Source: Neorhizobium alkalisoli (GTDB lineage: Bacteria; Pseudomonadota; Alphaproteobacteria; Rhizobiales; Rhizobiaceae). From it: a stretch of DNA of 64,000 bases. The DNA lies in NCBI RefSeq assembly GCF_007829835.1, contig NZ_VIWP01000002.1, positions 744,001-808,000 on the forward strand, in the 5' to 3' direction. Positions 61,535 through 64,000 of this stretch are shown one piece after another (position 1 is the stretch's first letter; each line of letters opens with the position of its first letter). The position numbers and the translations under genes were made by a program. The notes below the pieces were generated by a model. The model did no database searches. It saw only the letters and a list, made by a program, of their open reading frames with translations, and was not told the origin of the DNA.

Positions 61535-64000
61535 TTAATGCCGCCCCGGCGCCCTGAGCGCATCCGCCATTTCGCGCGCGCCCATCATTCTGCCCCGGAT
61601 CAGCGCAGCATGCTGAAGCGCACGTCGCATGACGAGCTGAGGAGTAGCGGCATCTAGCTGTTCTAACATCTTTTCATCGTTTCTCGCCGCGTTAAGCGCC
61701 ATGTCCCAGGCAACCCTGTCGCGATCGCCCTCATCGACATCCGGAACGATATGCATGCCAAAATGCTTGAGGAACATCCGTCCTTCTTGCAGGCCAACCT
61801 CTGTCAACTTGCGCGGATCATAATCGTGCGAATGGTAGACGACAGCATCATCGACATAAACCTTCTCGAAGCCGAGTCGGATTATTTCCGACGCCCAGAT
61901 CATGTCCTCGCCCCAGGGAACGTCCGGATAAGGTAGTTCACGCCAGACGGACTTTCGCATGCACGAATTGTTGTCCGAATAAAACTGCAAATGATATTGC
62001 CAGGTCGGGGAGCCGCGCTCGACAAAACCGGGCATTTCCCTTTCCCAAGAAAACACCGGACCGACACGCCTGAACCTGTCGAACATGTCGTTCAGCCCCT
62101 TGCCCTCGAACAGTTCGTGCAGCGGATAGGCCACGTGACGTCCGAACACACCGGCGACCCTGTCGCTCGCCTGGAACCCGCCAACAAGGCGATCGAGCCA
62201 AGCCGAAGACGCTGGGCAGGCATCCTGCGTAATGATCGCGACGACATCGCCGAGTGCCATGTCGATTCCCATATTACGCGTCTTGCCGTGTCCAAACTCG
62301 CTGCTTGAAATGGAATGCAGCTTGATTGGATGTTTGCGCGATTTTTCTTCCAAGATGCTCAGCGTCTCATCCGTCGAGCCCGAGTCGATCACGACGATTT
62401 CGAAACGCTCATCCATCTTCTGCGCCACAACCGCGTCCATTACCGTATCGAATTCGGGACCGGCATTGTAAGTCGGGATGAATATCGACACTTTGGGCCG
62501 CTCGTATAATGCCGGCGCTGCGAGACGCTGCTGAGCATCAGCGACGAGCGACGAGACGAGTGGCGCAACATCGAGCGCACCACTTCCCGTAACTTTCTCG
62601 CGAATGGCGTTAGCAACGATTTCGCCCGAACGTTCCCAGCTTGCGGTCTCAAGAAAGGACTTTGCGTTCTCGACAAGAGCCTTGCGCTCATCAGGATTGC
62701 TCAAAAGCAGCTCAAGCGAGTCCGCAACAGCATGCACGGACGGTGCAGAGAACCAAACCGATCCTTCCTGATATGCGGCCCGGGTACTCTCCGTATCGAT
62801 CTCCAGGACCGGGAGATCGCATGCCATCATCTCAAGCGGCACGAGCGAATAATTGGTGCATGAGAAGACCATACCGAGATCGGTCTCTTGGTAAAGAACC
62901 GCCAGATCCTGCGGCTTTAGCACTCCATGCGCGGTATAGCTGAAGGGCTTTTCGGCGAAATCCAGCTCCTCACCGAAGAAATCGACATGGAACCTCCAGC
63001 CGCGCCGCGCCAGCAGGTCAAGCGCTTCAAGGCCAAGCCTTACGGCCCGCCGCGGTGTATAGGCGCGAGCATAGAACGCTATTCTAGGAAGAGGCGACGT
63101 CTCTGATACCTCGCCAGCGATTTCACGCGAAGGCACAAACTGCTCGAGGCTGTTGGCTGGCACCACGCGGCCAAGGAGATTGTACATCTCCGACTTGCCT
63201 CCTGAAGAGCGGTAAGAGACATATTCGCGCGGCTCAGTCGCGGGCTGGTAGACATCCAGATCCGCACCAAGGTACCAGCAGACTGTGTCCATGCCCGCTC
63301 CCTTGGCTTTGGACTCCAGCCATTTTCCGGCCGTAAGGGCCGTGAACCCGAAATCATAGGTAGCAGACGCCATAAACCGCAATTCACCGGCGGGATGGAA
63401 TTCCGATTCCCAATCCTGGATAAAGTAGAACCGGTGAATGAAGCGCGTCATGCGCGCAACGGGATAAGCTGTCCAGCAATCCGTGGCGATCACGACATCG
63501 CCGGAGATGGCCTCAACGTCGTCGGGAAGGAAGCGCACCACAACACGCGGCGAAACCTGAGTGTACCAAGCACAGATGCGTGCCTTCGCAACCGCCGGAT
63601 AGCCGTGGTTGAAGGCGTTTTGTATCCATATCGTCTGATTGAACCCCTGATCGTCCAGCATCTTCACGAAGCGGAAAATCGTGGTATGCCCGCCCGCGCC
63701 CGGGCCGAAGTCCGGAATGACCCAATGAACCTGCAGGCCCGAACTATTGAACGGGGGCAAATGCTCTTGAAGCGGGAGTGGTGCAGATGCGGAAATTGCC
63801 GGCGTATCCCTGATCCAACGCCGCCCAACTGCATCCTTGTCTTCTATCGCGCAGCGTGCAGGATTGATCAACGCTTCCGGCCGGGCGGCTGGTGCATAAT
63901 AAGAAAGCACCTCATACCCTGTTTTTTGCGGAACGAGGCAAAGCGCACGCTCCAGAGAGTGTGCCAAGGTGCCGTCGATCTGGGCGGCCTCTTCACCGAA
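61535..64000 (-). CDS. Double glycosyltransferase (GT4/WsaF-like plus GT2), 5' end outside the window
   Basis: The frame is open from the right edge (first visible residues FGEEAAQIDGTLAHS) to a stop at 61535, so at least 821 residues are present and the start lies beyond the window. The N-terminal half has HWVIPDFGPGAGGHTTIFR and FIQDWESEFHPAGE, then TDLGMVFSCTNYSLVPLEMMACDLPVLE, the pattern of WsaF-like rhamnosyltransferases. The C-terminal half from about 500 is a GT2 domain: SIFIPTYNAGPEFDTVMDAV, VIDSGSTDETLSIL and AIITQDACPAS, the latter replacing DXD. The enzyme probably adds two sugars. TTG at 63967 is a poor internal start. Confidence 0.85.
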   Translation of the reverse strand, partial: FGEEAAQIDGTLAHSLERALCLVPQKTGYEVLSYYAPAARPEALINPARCAIEDKDAVGRRWIRDTPAISASAPLPLQEHLPPFNSSGLQVHWVIPDFGPGAGGHTTIFRFVKMLDDQGFNQTIWIQNAFNHGYPAVAKARICAWYTQVSPRVVVRFLPDDVEAISGDVVIATDCWTAYPVARMTRFIHRFYFIQDWESEFHPAGELRFMASATYDFGFTALTAGKWLESKAKGAGMDTVCWYLGADLDVYQPATEPREYVSYRSSGGKSEMYNLLGRVVPANSLEQFVPSREIAGEVSETSPLPRIAFYARAYTPRRAVRLGLEALDLLARRGWRFHVDFFGEELDFAEKPFSYTAHGVLKPQDLAVLYQETDLGMVFSCTNYSLVPLEMMACDLPVLEIDTESTRAAYQEGSVWFSAPSVHAVADSLELLLSNPDERKALVENAKSFLETASWERSGEIVANAIREKVTGSGALDVAPLVSSLVADAQQRLAAPALYERPKVSIFIPTYNAGPEFDTVMDAVVAQKMDERFEIVVIDSGSTDETLSILEEKSRKHPIKLHSISSSEFGHGKTRNMGIDMALGDVVAIITQDACPASSAWLDRLVGGFQASDRVAGVFGRHVAYPLHELFEGKGLNDMFDRFRRVGPVFSWEREMPGFVERGSPTWQYHLQFYSDNNSCMRKSVWRELPYPDVPWGEDMIWASEIIRLGFEKVYVDDAVVYHSHDYDPRKLTEVGLQEGRMFLKHFGMHIVPDVDEGDRDRVAWDMALNAARNDEKMLEQLDAATPQLVMRRALQHAALIRGRMMGAREMADALRAPGRH

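Noticed and set aside
1..64000. CRISPR arrays, insertion sequences, integrase genes or phage genes
   Set aside because: No regularly spaced repeats, transposase or integrase motifs, or terminal repeats with target duplications were found; the tRNA-Pro gene has no visible adjacent attachment-site repeat.

Overview
The window reads as chromosome of an alphaproteobacterium of the Rhizobiaceae (Rhizobium/Agrobacterium/Neorhizobium type). The basis is GC-rich codon use, an APS-reductase type cysH-cysDN cluster beside a sulfate permease operon, a RIME-like palindromic intergenic element, many 4-nt ATGA/GTGA gene overlaps, and capsule-export genes of the KpsE/Wza kind known from rhizobial K-antigen loci. 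This assignment is inference; no rRNA or marker gene is present.

Layout. 1-7.6 kb is sulfur assimilation: the end of a sulfate permease operon (cysT start, sbp) on the minus strand, a GNAT acetyltransferase, a nitrilase-family hydrolase, a four-cysteine Rrf2 regulator, and divergently cysH-cysD-cysN closed by a terminator. 8.1-11.3 kb holds an exporter-like ABC protein in which all nucleotide-binding motifs have been lost, followed by a small cyclic-nucleotide-binding protein. 11.5-16.5 kb holds a methyltransferase and nucleotide-sugar dehydrogenase (minus), then, past a 138-bp perfect-armed inverted repeat, a GT4 glycosyltransferase coupled to a polysaccharide deacetylase, and a GT32-like transferase. 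16.8-26.5 kb is a co-directional run: a complete peptide/opine-type ABC importer (fused double ATPase, Tat-exported binding protein, two permeases), then three glycosyltransferases (GT28-like, GT4, GT28-like). A tRNA-Pro(CGG) with its own promoter and terminator and a small lipoprotein follow.

From about 27.3 kb to the right edge the window is a capsule/surface polysaccharide locus. It holds a KpsC/KpsS-like protein, phosphomannomutase and ManC (GDP-mannose supply), a KpsE-like inner-membrane protein, a Wza/KpsD-like outer-membrane lipoprotein, a divergent KpsT-like ATPase, three pyruvyl-transferase family proteins, many glycosyltransferases, an epimerase, and an acylation set made of a fatty-acyl-AMP ligase, an acyl carrier protein and a WcbI-like protein. 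It also carries a three-domain fusion (sulfotransferase-like, glycosyltransferase, methyltransferase), a sugar isomerase/epimerase/FAD-oxidoreductase trio, and a double-domain GT4-GT2 enzyme cut by the right edge. Parts of this half (roughly 40.8-56.5 kb) look more AT-rich and contain an asparagine-synthetase remnant and one probable frameshift, as expected of an exchangeable capsule-specificity region. No KpsM permease, Wzx flippase or Wzy polymerase was recognised, so the export machinery must be completed elsewhere.

The best candidates for something new are the motif-less ABC protein with its cNMP-binding partner, the FAAL-ACP-WcbI acylation set inside a capsule locus, and the three-domain fusion. 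No CRISPR array, insertion sequence, rRNA or phage gene was seen.
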